DNA of 64,000 nucleotides from Anaerobacillus sp. CMMVII (lineage in GTDB: Bacteria > Bacillota > Bacilli > Bacillales > Anaerobacillaceae), in NCBI RefSeq assembly GCF_025377685.1, contig NZ_JACEHK010000008.1, positions 1 to 64,000 on the forward strand. The letters are read 5' to 3'. Numbering within the stretch: position 1 is the stretch's first letter; each line of letters opens with the position of its first letter. Shown piece by piece: positions 36,796-45,706 of the stretch. The translations under genes and the position numbers were made by a program. The notes beneath the pieces are model-generated. The model ran no database searches, had not been told where the DNA came from, and saw only the letters and a list, made by a program, of their open reading frames with translations.

Positions 36796-36927
36796 TTATG
36801 CGATTTTTGGGATCTCAAAGTAGATATTAATAAACACTAAAGAGAGCAATATTCCTCCAAAAAGAAATAGAAAGAGGAATGCTGCTATTATTTCATGTTT
36901 CCCTAACCATTTTATTACTTTTTTCAT
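36796..36927 (-). CDS. Small membrane protein, 43 aa
   Basis: A basic start (MKKVIKWLGKHE) is followed by one long hydrophobic helix (IIAAFLFLFLFGGILLSLVF) and a short tail. A modest site (AGGGTG) precedes the ATG, and a terminator follows the stop. No family recognised. Confidence 0.5.
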   Translation of the reverse strand: MKKVIKWLGKHEIIAAFLFLFLFGGILLSLVFINIYFEIPKIA

Positions 36928-37060
36928 GTTTATCACCCTGAAATTTAGGGTGGATAACTTTTCCTGATTTATACCTATTTTTTAGAAAATAGTAAACTTT
37001 TTTAGAGTATTGTGAAATAACTCTATTGGTTATAGAATTTAGATAGTTAGGAGGAGGCCT

Positions 37061-37786
37061 ATGAGCATTTCGATAGAACCTTTAGGAGATTGCGGTTTAG
37101 TAGTAGTTTTTGGCGAAGCTGTAAGTGAAGAAGTACAGCAAAGGGTCACCGCTTTTTCGAAGTTATTAGCAAATACTTCAATAGAAGGATTTATAGAATA
37201 TATACCTGCCTATACAACGGTTGCGATTATTTATAATCCTCTCTTTTATTTGAAAAATAAATACCAGTCACCATTTGAATCCTGTAAGGAAAAGGTCGAG
37301 CAATTACTTCAAAGCTGCAACTTAGAAAATAGAGAAAAAACAACCCAGCCGACTACGATCGTTCCTGTTTGTTATGGAGGAAAGTATGGCCCAGATTTGG
37401 AAACATTAGCAAGGTTTCATGCTTTAACTCAAGAGGAAGTAATTGAGTTACATCTTGAAGCTGACTATACAGTAGCGATGATCGGCTTTGCACCTGGCTT
37501 TCCGTACCTAAGTGGCTTAAATGAGCGAATCGCGACACAAAGACTTGCAACACCTAGAAAAAAAGTGCCAAAAGGCTCTGTAGGTATTGCAGGGTTACAA
37601 ACAGGGATATACTCAATTGACTCGCCAGGTGGCTGGCAGATCATTGGTTGTACGCCAATTCCTTTATTCGATCATAAAAGATTGGAGCCAAGTCTGTTAA
37701 AGCAAGGTGATAGAGTTCGCTTTGAACGAATGAGCGAAGTGCAATTTGAATCGTGGAGAGGAACGAAAGATGAGTATCTTAGTTAA
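37061..37786 (+). CDS. pxpB: 5-oxoprolinase subunit PxpB
   Basis: Part of the ATP-dependent PxpABC enzyme that opens 5-oxoproline to glutamate. The 241-residue protein has the cyclophilin-like KipI fold, with IGFAPGFPYLSGL and PRKKVPKGSVGIAG as signatures. It overlaps pxpC by 17 bases. In B. subtilis this subunit was first named KipI for its effect on the sporulation kinase KinA. Confidence 0.92.
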   Translation: MSISIEPLGDCGLVVVFGEAVSEEVQQRVTAFSKLLANTSIEGFIEYIPAYTTVAIIYNPLFYLKNKYQSPFESCKEKVEQLLQSCNLENREKTTQPTTIVPVCYGGKYGPDLETLARFHALTQEEVIELHLEADYTVAMIGFAPGFPYLSGLNERIATQRLATPRKKVPKGSVGIAGLQTGIYSIDSPGGWQIIGCTPIPLFDHKRLEPSLLKQGDRVRFERMSEVQFESWRGTKDEYLS

Positions 37787-38738
37787 ACAGGGTGGATTAC
37801 GAACAACAATCCAAGATTTAGGTCGGTATTCTTTTCAAAAATACGGTGTTGTAGTTGGCGGGGCAATGGATTCCTTCTCACATAAATTAGCGAATCTCTT
37901 AGTCGGAAACCAAATCAGTGAGGCAACATTGGAAATAACATTGTTAGGTCCTGAACTTGTTTTTTTGGAAGATACGATTTTTGCCATATGTGGAGGATAC
38001 TTCTTGCCGCAGCTTAATTTTGATGTGGTACCAATGGGAAGACCGATTTTTGTAAAGAAAGGATCGATTTTGAAATTTGGAAACTGTCAAAGCGGCTGTC
38101 GCGCCTATCTGGCTATCAAGGGTGGGATTGACACGCCGCTTGTGATGATGAGTCGTTCAACCTATGAACCGGCAAAATATGGAGGTCTTCATGGTGAGAA
38201 GCTTAAAAAAGGAGATATCATCCCTGTAAAAAGTCAAAAGCTAAAAAATAACTTCATAGTACATAATGACAATTTTTCTACTACCCGTTGGTTCGTTCAT
38301 TCTCTTAAGAAATCGAAGAAAATTCGTGTTACGAGAGGAAGGCAGTATTCAGATTTTACTCTTGAAGCGATAGAGAACTTCTTTGAGAAGGAGTATCAAC
38401 TTTCCTTAGATTCCGATCGAATGGGCTACCGTTTAGAAGGAGAAAAACTAGTAACACTTAATACCGTAGAACAAATTTCAGAAGCGACAGCATTTGGCAC
38501 TGTGCAAGTTCCTGCCGATGGACAACCGATAATTTTAATGGCAGATCGACAACCGACAGGAGGCTATCCAAAACTGGCCAATGTGATCTCAGTTGATTTA
38601 CCTTTATTAGCACAGCTGAAGCCAAGAGATATGGTTCAATTTGAAGAAATTTCATTAGAAGAAGCGCAAGAGTTATATGTCGCACAAGAAAAAGAACTAA
38701 GAAGACTTTCAATCTTATTGAAGCAAATCAGAAGGTAA
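37770..38738 (+). CDS. pxpC: 5-oxoprolinase subunit PxpC
   Basis: The carboxyltransferase-like AHS2 subunit (KipA/urea-amidolyase domain), 322 residues. GLRTTIQDLGRYSFQKYGV opens it; GAMDSFSHKLANLLVGN and ADRQPTGGYPKLANVI are family blocks. ATG 37770 lies inside the end of pxpB behind GGAGAGGAA. Ends 11 bases before pxpA. Confidence 0.92.
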   Translation: MSILVKQGGLRTTIQDLGRYSFQKYGVVVGGAMDSFSHKLANLLVGNQISEATLEITLLGPELVFLEDTIFAICGGYFLPQLNFDVVPMGRPIFVKKGSILKFGNCQSGCRAYLAIKGGIDTPLVMMSRSTYEPAKYGGLHGEKLKKGDIIPVKSQKLKNNFIVHNDNFSTTRWFVHSLKKSKKIRVTRGRQYSDFTLEAIENFFEKEYQLSLDSDRMGYRLEGEKLVTLNTVEQISEATAFGTVQVPADGQPIILMADRQPTGGYPKLANVISVDLPLLAQLKPRDMVQFEEISLEEAQELYVAQEKELRRLSILLKQIRR

Positions 38739-38749
38739 GGAGCAAATAG

Positions 38750-39481
38750 ATGATGGGGAAGATTGACCTAAATTGTGACCTAGGAGAAAGCTTTGGCATT
38801 TATAAGTTAGGTATAGACGAAGAAATATTAAATTACATCACATCTGCAAATATTGCCTGTGGATTTCATGCAGGCGATCCTAATGTCATGAGAAAAACAG
38901 TTGCATCGGCATTGGAAAAGGGTGTGAATGTTGGTGCGCATCCAGGTTTTCAGGACTTGGTAGGTTTTGGAAGAAGAGAAATTGAAATAACTGCTACTGA
39001 AGTGTATAATCTCGTCGTTTATCAAATAGGTGCTCTTCAAGCAATTGTTAAAGTAGAAGGCGGTGTCCTTCACCATGTAAAGCCACACGGAGCATTGTAT
39101 AATATGGCTGCTCGAGATCCTGTGCTTGCCAAGGCAATTGTGAAAGCAATTAAGGATGTAGATGCAGCTTTAATTTTATATGGATTAGCAAATAGTCAGT
39201 TAACAAAGGCTGGAGAAGCTCTTGGGTTGCAAGTATATCATGAAGTTTTTGCTGACAGAACATATCAAGCGGATGGTACGTTGACACCTCGAACTGCGAA
39301 GAACGCCATCATTACTAATGAAAATGAAGCAATAAAGCAAATCTCAACGATGATCAGAGATGGGGCTGTACAATCGCTTCAGGGGGTAAAAGTGCCAATT
39401 AAACCGGACACCATTTGTATTCATGGAGATAATCATCATGCCTTAGCGTTCGCAAAAAAAATAAGCAGTGTCCTCATATAG
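38750..39481 (+). CDS. pxpA: 5-oxoprolinase subunit PxpA (LamB/YcsF)
   Basis: A 243-residue TIM-barrel-like subunit that forms the third part of 5-oxoprolinase. Signatures are [43 protein letters not shown] and [16 protein letters not shown] lies 8 bases before the first of two adjacent ATG codons. The order B-C-A in one operon gives a complete enzyme. Confidence 0.93.
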   Translation: MMGKIDLNCDLGESFGIYKLGIDEEILNYITSANIACGFHAGDPNVMRKTVASALEKGVNVGAHPGFQDLVGFGRREIEITATEVYNLVVYQIGALQAIVKVEGGVLHHVKPHGALYNMAARDPVLAKAIVKAIKDVDAALILYGLANSQLTKAGEALGLQVYHEVFADRTYQADGTLTPRTAKNAIITNENEAIKQISTMIRDGAVQSLQGVKVPIKPDTICIHGDNHHALAFAKKISSVLI

Positions 39482-39588
39482 TATCGTCCTTTGTTCTCTC
39501 TCTAGTCATAATCATAATCAGGTATACATATGATTTTCTATACTATTCTTTGTAAGAATGGTGCGATTTTTTTACTAATTGAGTGAAT

Positions 39589-39646
39589 TTCATAATTATC
39601 TAAATCGCCATAGCAACTAACTAATGGCGCAAAAAGAAATTATGAA
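39589..39646. repeat. Nested inverted repeat, possible structured RNA
   Basis: TTCATAATT (39589-39597) pairs with AATTATGAA (39638-39646), and inside it CGCCAT (39606-39611) pairs with ATGGCG (39624-39629). It sits upstream of the 40-residue basic gene and could be its leader structure or the terminator region of pxpA. Confidence 0.45.
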
Positions 39647-39704
39647 GTCATTATATTAGATAACACATGAAAACAAATCTAAAGAAAATGGAGTGTTGTT
39701 ATTC

Positions 39705-39827
39705 ATGGTAAAAAGAAAACGTATTAGAAAGACAATTCGTATGGTGCTGAGAGAAGCTAGGAGAGAACAAAAAGAACAAGTGCAAATTTCCAAAACTAAT
39801 ATTCAACAAAAAGAAAATTTAGAATAG
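39705..39827 (+). CDS. Possible basic 40-aa protein
   Basis: The frame starts MVKRKRIRKTIRMVLREARR and continues with Gln/Lys/Glu-rich helix. GGAG lies 12 bases upstream, a little far. The net positive charge suggests nucleic-acid or ribosome contact. Unrecognised family. Confidence 0.4.
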   Translation: MVKRKRIRKTIRMVLREARREQKEQVQISKTNIQQKENLE

Positions 39828-39984
39828 GTTCAAATATTACTCAAGGCTCTTTTCGTTAACCTAGTTGTTATTGGTTGTATTAACATTTATTTTTTTCAGT
39901 TATTTAGTCTAATTTAGAAAAGATGCCCCGAGATCTTAGTGCTTCAGGTTATAGCTCTCCAATTTAATATGCGAAAAAAACTTA

Positions 39985-40235
39985 ATCAAAAAAAGCCTGT
40001 GTCCAATTGGATACAGGCTTTAACTAACTAAATATTTTCCCCGCTCTGACGTAGCTCCTAGTGTCTCAAAACCCGCTCAAAAGCAGGTGGGTACTCGCAA
40101 TCACTTTTCCAACTTCCAATTAGCTTACTTGGCTTGTTGTCCAAATGACAATTAGAATTCCCGTAAACAATGCATCGGTTTGAGACATCTCAAGCACACG
40201 TTCATCGCAGGATGTTTGTTATGCGTTTTTCTTAT
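39985..40235 (-). ncRNA. Structured ncRNA, 6S-RNA-like
   Basis: A minus-strand unit with a good promoter (TTGTTA at 40265-40270, 17 bases, TAATAT at 40242-40247) and a strong terminator (stem AAAGCCTGTATCC / GGACACAGGCTTT plus T run, 39988-40022). Its 5' part (CCTGCGATGAACGTGTGCTT, then GAGATGTCTCAAA) pairs over about 30 bases with its 3' part (TTTTGAGACACTAGGAGCTA, then CGTCAGAGCGGGG). The middle is less paired. A long rod with closing stem and central bubble is the 6S RNA plan, which mimics an open promoter to hold SigA RNA polymerase. No frame of use is present. The family is inferred from shape, not alignment. Confidence 0.55.
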
Positions 40236-40405
40236 ATTTGTATATTAATATAATTTTCCCTTAGTAACAATAGTGGTTTCTTACCATTAGTGGGAGAAAG
40301 TAAAGAAAGCAGGAATTTGCTACTATTTTGTCTAATATATTTAAATACTACTAGCTATATTTTTAGTTAACAGAATGAACGTAAGATTAAGGAGGAGGAT
40401 ATCAT

Positions 40406-40972
40406 ATGTTTTCATTTGAGACAGATCGGCTATATTTAAGACCGTTTGAGTTATCTGATGGTCAAACAATAAAATCCCTAGCTAACAATCAAGATTTGGC
40501 TCGAACGACTTTACACATACCGTATCCTTACCCAGATGGTTATGCTGAGCAATGGATCGCAAGTTGTTCTGAAAAAATGAAAAAAGGTAGCAGTTACTCC
40601 TTGGCGATTATCCTTAAAGAAACGTTGGAACTTGTTGGTTGTTTAACACTTAACATTGCCTTAAATCATAAACGTGGAGAGCTAGCGTATTGGATCGGAA
40701 AGCCCTATTGGGATAACGGATATGCTACCGAAGCCTCGTTAAAAATGATTGAATTTGCTTTTGGTAAGCTAGACCTAAACCGTGTCTGGGCTTGCGTCAT
40801 GATCAGAAACCATGCCTCTATTGAAGTAATGAAAAAAGCTGGGCTTCATTATGAAGGGACGCTCTCACAGCATGTCCTTAAGTGGGGGAAATATGAAGAT
40901 GTCTCCTATTATGGTCTGCTAAAAGAACAATATCTAACATCATTTTACGAAGATGAAGTCGCAGAAGCATAA
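40406..40972 (+). CDS. GNAT acetyltransferase (RimJ/RimL type)
   Basis: A 188-residue N-acetyltransferase: FETDRLYLRPFELSDG opens it, GELAYWIGKPYWDNGYATEA is the acetyl-CoA pyrophosphate loop region, and VMIRNHASIEVMKKAGLHYEG closes it. Relatives acetylate ribosomal protein N-termini or small amines. The substrate is unknown. AAGGAGGAGG precedes ATG. Confidence 0.87.
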   Translation: MFSFETDRLYLRPFELSDGQTIKSLANNQDLARTTLHIPYPYPDGYAEQWIASCSEKMKKGSSYSLAIILKETLELVGCLTLNIALNHKRGELAYWIGKPYWDNGYATEASLKMIEFAFGKLDLNRVWACVMIRNHASIEVMKKAGLHYEGTLSQHVLKWGKYEDVSYYGLLKEQYLTSFYEDEVAEA

Positions 40973-40978
40973 CCTATT

Positions 40979-41014
40979 AAGTAGTCCTAACTTTTTTTGA
41001 GGGCTACTTTTTTG
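40979..41014 (+). terminator. Terminator after the GNAT gene
   Basis: AGTAGTCCT pairs with AGGGCTACT (G-U allowed), followed by a T run. Confidence 0.65.
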
Positions 41015-41124
41015 TTTTGTTAGTTCGTTAATGATAGGATGCTGCTGAAAGGCAAGTGTTAAAGTGGGTAGTTTTGAAAAAACTGTGGTAAAATGCAAGA
41101 AAGTTATTTGTAGGAGGGTTTTTG

Positions 41125-41472
41125 ATGAATCCAATTAATGTTCAGCTAGTTCAGGCTGAAATAAATAAGTATAAAAATAAACCTATATATCTCCACTTAG
41201 AAACAACAAATGGAGCCTATGCGGCTCATCGAAATGAGGGCATGATGACAGTGAGTGCTTTTATTCGAAATGGGAAAGTAGAATTTTCACAAGGGAAAAT
41301 AACAGGTGATCACCCTTATAGAGTAGGCTTACACTTAGAAGATGGGTGGGTTTATGCTCAAGGACTTACGGATTGGGAAGTAAATGAAGATGGACAATTA
41401 CTTTTAGCTGGTCATGATAGTGAAGGTAAGATTGCTATAGCTCTACAATTAAGTGAGAAACCTTTTATCTAG
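41125..41472 (+). CDS. yojF: YojF-family protein (DUF1806)
   Basis: A 115-residue protein. IYLHLETTNGAYAAHRNEG and GKVEFSQGKITGDHPYRVGL match the DUF1806/YojF family. ATG 41125 follows AGGAGGG; a TTG one codon earlier is also possible. It lies 14 bases before bshB2, the same pairing as yojF-yojG in B. subtilis, suggesting a role near bacillithiol. Confidence 0.85.
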   Translation: MNPINVQLVQAEINKYKNKPIYLHLETTNGAYAAHRNEGMMTVSAFIRNGKVEFSQGKITGDHPYRVGLHLEDGWVYAQGLTDWEVNEDGQLLLAGHDSEGKIAIALQLSEKPFI

Positions 41473-41486
41473 AAAGGAAGAGAGAG

Positions 41487-42137
41487 ATGAATGAAGAACA
41501 TGTGTTAGTTGTATTCCCGCATCCTGATGACGAATCATTTGGTCCCGGAGGAACAATCGCAGAGTATAAAAGATTAGGTGTTAAAGTAACATATGCCTGC
41601 TTAACATTAGGGGAAATGGGGAGGAACATGGGAACTCCGCCCTTTGCTAATCGAGAAACTTTGCCAGCTCTTCGAAAAAAAGAACTAATTGATGCTTGTG
41701 AGATATTAGGGATTGAAGATTTACGAATGTTGGGATTTCGAGATAAAACGATTGAATTTGAAGACGAGGCTAATTTAATTAAAACAATTAAAGAAATTAT
41801 TCTAGAAGTCAAGCCATCATTAATTATTACTCATTATCCAGGGCATGGTGTTCACCCTGACCATGATGCTACTGGACATGCAACAGTGGAAGCCGTGCGA
41901 CAGTTAGCAAAGGAACAACGCCCAAAGGTTTATTGTATGGCAATCACAAAAGAACGGGAAAAAGTATTGGGTAAACCAGATGTTGTACATGATGTCGCCA
42001 ATACCATTGATGTCAAGATTGCAGCCATTAAAGCTCATCGTTCGCAAACAGAAGCTATCTTTAAGCAAAGCAAAGATCAGAAAGCTAGCTTAAGGAAATG
42101 GTTAACAGAAGAACACTTCTGGATTTATCGCTTTTAA
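41487..42137 (+). CDS. bshB2: Bacillithiol biosynthesis deacetylase BshB2
   Basis: A zinc LmbE-like deacetylase that removes acetate from GlcNAc-malate, the second step of bacillithiol synthesis. HPDDESFGPGG (His12, Asp15) and HYPGHGVHPDHDATGHA carry the zinc and catalytic residues. The 216-residue length is normal. It follows yojF closely. Confidence 0.92.
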   Translation: MNEEHVLVVFPHPDDESFGPGGTIAEYKRLGVKVTYACLTLGEMGRNMGTPPFANRETLPALRKKELIDACEILGIEDLRMLGFRDKTIEFEDEANLIKTIKEIILEVKPSLIITHYPGHGVHPDHDATGHATVEAVRQLAKEQRPKVYCMAITKEREKVLGKPDVVHDVANTIDVKIAAIKAHRSQTEAIFKQSKDQKASLRKWLTEEHFWIYRF

Positions 42138-42138
42138 G

Positions 42139-42321
42139 AAAAGCGCAATCTCCCGAGGGAAAAGTGTAGTGCTTTTTCCCATTGAAGCCCCGACATGCAA
42201 ATGTTCTTCTAGAATAAAAGTGTGCTCTTTCACTTTTATTCTAGGAAAAAGGAAGTTCACTTTTTCTTTCGAAGGTTATTTGACCTCGAGGGGCTGGGCG
42301 CTGTAGCTAGACCGTTATTAC
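42139..42321 (-). repeat. Intergenic repeat, copy 2 (inverted, longer)
   Basis: Read on the minus strand it begins GTAATAACGGTCTAGCTAC and shares GCGCCCAGCCCCTCGAGGTC and AAATAACCTTCGA with the copy at 23469-23600. It is about 50 bases longer in the middle (extra copies of the AAAAGTG hairpin arms). Confidence 0.8.
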
Positions 42322-42350
42322 GATAAAATTTCTATAAATTCTATTCTTTT

Positions 42351-42395
42351 AAAAAAGGTAGTACTTTTCGTATCTGAAAAGTACTACCTTTTTTG
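42351..42395. terminator. Strong hairpin
   Basis: AAAAAAGGTAGTACTTTTC and GAAAAGTACTACCTTTTTT form a perfect 19-bp stem, able to terminate in both directions. Confidence 0.85.
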
Positions 42396-42608
42396 AACTG
42401 TGTCATTTGTGTCATTTGGGGTCTGACCCCCGCTAAAGTAAAGCGGTAAAGCGATGAGGTAGAAAAGTTCACCTTCATCAACACAAGATGTAAGTATGAT
42501 TAAATAGCCAACTCAATAAAAGAAAGTGAACTTTCGTGTGAGCTCTACTTATATATTAGACCAAATGAAAGTGCCCTTCCACCGATACATGATGTACATA
42601 TGACAGTT

Positions 42609-42839
42609 CTAGAAATCATCAAAGTTTCCTTTAATCATGGCTAGCAAATCAGAGTATGCCTCTTCATCCTCAAAAAATTTGGGATACCATTGAGTTTCAA
42701 TCCATTGGATTAGTTGTTCTTTATTTTGGAAAACTTCGCCACTAGTATCAGCGTTCCTTAACATGTATCTTCCGTTATCCTCGTCAATAGTTACTAAACA
42801 GGGGATAGCACTATCCTTTGCTTTAATAACGTACTCCAT
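42609..42839 (-). CDS. Hypothetical acidic protein, 76 aa
   Basis: AAAGGAGG precedes the ATG. The product is acidic and soluble, with MEYVIKAKDSAIPCL at the start and a C-terminal acidic helix (FFEDEEAYSDLLAM). No family is recognised. Its 3' end lies in a repeat-rich intergenic stretch. Confidence 0.6.
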   Translation of the reverse strand: MEYVIKAKDSAIPCLVTIDEDNGRYMLRNADTSGEVFQNKEQLIQWIETQWYPKFFEDEEAYSDLLAMIKGNFDDF

Positions 42840-42920
42840 CGCTGTCGGCCTCCTTTAATATTTGCTCATGAATAGCTTTTGTTAAAAACAATGAATTCAT
42901 GAGGGGAGAACCATGCCAAG

Positions 42921-43583
42921 TTAAGAGAGGATTTCCCAATTTCGTTTCGTAGCAATTTCCAAAAGTCTCGGCTCTGGTTTTACAGCTACAGGGTTTCCAA
43001 CAAGTTCTAGGACACTTAGGTCAGAATAACTATCACCATAAGCGTAGCTATTTTGCCAATCTACGTCATGATTGGCAAGTTGCGCAAAGATATTAGCGTT
43101 TTTCCGTTCGCCTTGAATGTGAATGACTGGAGTATGCTTATCAATTTCCTTATTCTTAAAAGGAATACTTGTACCAATAATGCAATCAAAGTCGATATCT
43201 TTTGTAACAGAATAAAGTAAAGGTTCAAATGCTCCAGAAACTAACATAATGTAATACCCGTCTTTACTATGCTGTTTTAGCCTTTGGACTACCGCTTCAC
43301 TTAAATTTTGACTCATTTCGTCACCAAGTTGTGCAAAAAACTGTTGGATATCAATTTTAGATGATCGACCAAATGAGGAAATATAAGAACGCATAGAATA
43401 CTCTTTCATTTTTTGCTCAGGATAAAGTTTGAGTTTATAAGCTAAATATACCGGTAATATTTTTGAGATAAAACGACGATATTTAGGAGCATGGACTGGA
43501 TGAGTTTTTAAATGTCTCATCATCAAAGGAAAAGTTTCTTCTGGAAATAATGTTCCATCAAAGTCAAAAATAGCTACCTTCAC
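42921..43583 (-). CDS. HAD-IB family phosphatase
   Basis: A 220-residue HAD-superfamily IB hydrolase: FDFDGTLFPEE holds the nucleophile Asp, MLVSGAFEPLL the Ser motif, and YGDSYSDLSVLELVG the C-terminal Asp pair. It resembles SerB-like phosphoserine phosphatases and the broader HAD-IB group. It begins with GTG behind GAAAGGAAG. The substrate is unknown. Confidence 0.85.
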   Translation of the reverse strand: MKVAIFDFDGTLFPEETFPLMMRHLKTHPVHAPKYRRFISKILPVYLAYKLKLYPEQKMKEYSMRSYISSFGRSSKIDIQQFFAQLGDEMSQNLSEAVVQRLKQHSKDGYYIMLVSGAFEPLLYSVTKDIDFDCIIGTSIPFKNKEIDKHTPVIHIQGERKNANIFAQLANHDVDWQNSYAYGDSYSDLSVLELVGNPVAVKPEPRLLEIATKRNWEILS

Positions 43584-43717
43584 ATTAAGCTTCCTTTCGA
43601 ATATATATTTTGTTTAATTGTATAATTATGCTAATTAGATTTGCAAGTTAATTTTTCTAGGAAGCAATACCTATCTTCGAAAGGGGTCATACTACTTTTA
43701 AAGGGGGTGTTTAGTTT

Positions 43718-43933
43718 ATGGGCAAAAAAAATAAAACGACTAACAGCAGCAGTAACCAAGTTGCTGAAAATTCATATGATCCTTCTGATTATCAAAGCAA
43801 TAATGAGGTGGATAAAGGACTTGCCTTTACTCATGAGCAAGTTAGTGACACCTATATGGAGGGAACAATCGATGGTGAGATTGATAATTTAGAGGAAGTA
43901 ACAAAGGATTTTCCACGAAAGCAAGGAAAGTAA
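43718..43933 (+). CDS. YozQ-family protein (DUF4025)
   Basis: A 71-residue hydrophilic protein. DYQSNNEVDKGLAFTHEQVS and DTYMEGTID match the DUF4025 (YozQ) pattern. AAGGGGGTG precedes ATG. The family is small, Bacillaceae-restricted and of unknown function. Confidence 0.72.
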   Translation: MGKKNKTTNSSSNQVAENSYDPSDYQSNNEVDKGLAFTHEQVSDTYMEGTIDGEIDNLEEVTKDFPRKQGK

Positions 43934-43960
43934 TACTTAATTAAGGCTCGTTCCTAACTT

Positions 43961-44030
43961 TGCTCCTGCGATTACTCGTCGCATGGTAAAAATATTGCTC
44001 CTGCGATTACTCGTCGCATGGTAAAAATAT
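43961..44030. repeat. Perfect 35-bp tandem duplication
   Basis: TGCTCCTGCGATTACTCGTC followed by GCATGGTAAAAATAT occurs twice without a mismatch (43961-43995 and 43996-44030). A close variant of its first part (GCTCCTGCGGTTACTCGTCG) lies within the MITE-like element near 46890. Preceded by AAGGCTCGTTCC, a possible decayed element end. Confidence 0.85.
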
Positions 44031-44131
44031 GCGATTTGTCGTCAAAAAGTGATTGGTAGTAGGAAGTTAGAAACTTGTCCTTGAGATCTTGTGTTTTCAA
44101 GTATCATATACTTGCAAAAATAGCCTAAAAT

Positions 44132-44167
44132 AAAAAAACGAGTTTGGTTTCCCAAGCTCGTTTTTTA
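44132..44167. terminator. Terminator of the aminopeptidase gene
   Basis: AAAAAACGAG(T)TTGG pairs with CCAAGCTCGTTTTTT. It lies just 3' of the minus-strand aminopeptidase gene. Confidence 0.8.
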
Positions 44168-44181
44168 AAGGCTAAGATTAC

Positions 44182-45414
44182 TTAAAACGCCCAGTTTCCG
44201 TTTTTGAATAATGGTTCACGATTACCATCCTCAGTAATTCCATCAATGTTCATTTCTCCGGAACCGATCATAAAGTCGACATGAGTAATACTTGTGTTTG
44301 CCCCATGCTGTTGAAGTTCTTCTTTTGACATGGTTTTCCCACCTTCAAGGTTGAAGGAATAGGCATTGCCGATCGCTAAATGACTTGAAGCATTTTCGTC
44401 AAATAATGTGTTGTAGAAGATAATGTTTGAATTTGAGATTGGTGAATCGTGTGGTACAAGAGCTACTTCTCCAAGAAAATGTGAACCTTCGTCAGTTTCA
44501 ATTAAACGTTTTAAGGTTTCATATCCAGTTTCGGCAGTGAAGTCAACAATTTTCCCATTCTCAAACGTTAGACTGAAATTATCAATGACGTTACCACTAT
44601 AGTTTAATGGCTTCGTACTTGCAACAACACCATTAACCCCGTCTTTTTTCGGAAGTGTAAATACTTCTTCAGTAGGCATATTCGCCACAAAACTTATTCC
44701 AGATTCGCTCTTACCTCCACCACCAACCCAAAGGTGTTTTTCATGTAGTTCAATTGTTAAATCAGTGCCAGGCCCTTGATAATGCAACTTTTGATATTTT
44801 TTATTATTTAAATAATCAACTTTGCTCAGAAGTTTAGCGTTATGTTCTCTCCAAGCTGCTACTGGGTCATCTAAATCAGCTCGAGTCGCCATGAGAATTG
44901 CTTCCCAAAGTTTAGCAACGCTTTCCTCTTCAGATGTAGTAGGAAAAACCTTTTGCGCCCATTCTTTAGATGGTGCAGCAATGACACACCAGCTTACTTT
45001 GTCAGCTTGAACATAATTACGGTACTTCTCAAGAGCTAGGCCTCTTGCTTTGTTGGCATTTGAAATTCTTTCAGGGTCAACTTCTTTTAAGAGGTCGGGA
45101 TTAGCAGCAACGATACTCATGAAAGCAGCTCCATTTTCAGCCAATTCTTCAAAACCTCTAGCCTTCCAAGCAGGAAACTCAAGGAACGCTTCGTCAGGTG
45201 CTAAAGTATATTTTAGTAAGGTAAGTTCTTCGTCATTCCATTCAATGTGAACATCTTTTGCTCCTGCTTCATAAGCCTTTTTGGCAACAAGGCGAACAAA
45301 GTCCATGTTATTTGTAGGTGCATTTATCACTAACGTTTGTCCCTGTTGAATATTAATTCCAACTTTAACGGCAATTTCAGCATATTTTTCTAGGTGTAGT
45401 TCAAATGTACTCAT
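44182..45414 (-). CDS. Aminopeptidase, M29 family (AmpS/PepS-like)
   Basis: A cytosolic metal aminopeptidase of 410 residues. EVFTLPKKDGVNGVVASTKP and the later HLAIGNAYSF and THVDFMIGS are M29 blocks carrying metal-ligand Glu, His and Asp residues. The start at 45414 (MSTFELHLEKYAEIAVKVG) follows GAGGGG; the longer in-frame start at 45456 lacks a site. It cuts N-terminal residues from peptides. Confidence 0.9.
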   Translation of the reverse strand: MSTFELHLEKYAEIAVKVGINIQQGQTLVINAPTNNMDFVRLVAKKAYEAGAKDVHIEWNDEELTLLKYTLAPDEAFLEFPAWKARGFEELAENGAAFMSIVAANPDLLKEVDPERISNANKARGLALEKYRNYVQADKVSWCVIAAPSKEWAQKVFPTTSEEESVAKLWEAILMATRADLDDPVAAWREHNAKLLSKVDYLNNKKYQKLHYQGPGTDLTIELHEKHLWVGGGGKSESGISFVANMPTEEVFTLPKKDGVNGVVASTKPLNYSGNVIDNFSLTFENGKIVDFTAETGYETLKRLIETDEGSHFLGEVALVPHDSPISNSNIIFYNTLFDENASSHLAIGNAYSFNLEGGKTMSKEELQQHGANTSITHVDFMIGSGEMNIDGITEDGNREPLFKNGNWAF

Positions 45415-45706
45415 GTATACAAACCCCTCACATATGTATTTTTCTTGCAAATTCATTTTACCAAAAGAAAGGACTATAGGAAAAGATTATCTCGTAGGTT
45501 CGATTTTAAAGTAGTTCCTAAGGTAATGCAATCTTGCTTTTCGGAGCGTAGGAAATTAACTTAGTAACGGCCCATTTCTTCAAAAACGAAGCATAATGAA
45601 AAACAACAACTGAGCGAATATCTATTAAAAAAATTGTGAAAACGAAAGAACGTGTTTCATTTTTGGTTCACAAAGGGAAACTACAGAAAAAAAGGAGGGA
45701 AATGGC

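Noticed and set aside
43961-44030. CRISPR-like or attachment-site repeat
   Set aside because: Only two adjacent copies, no spacer, no integrase nearby.
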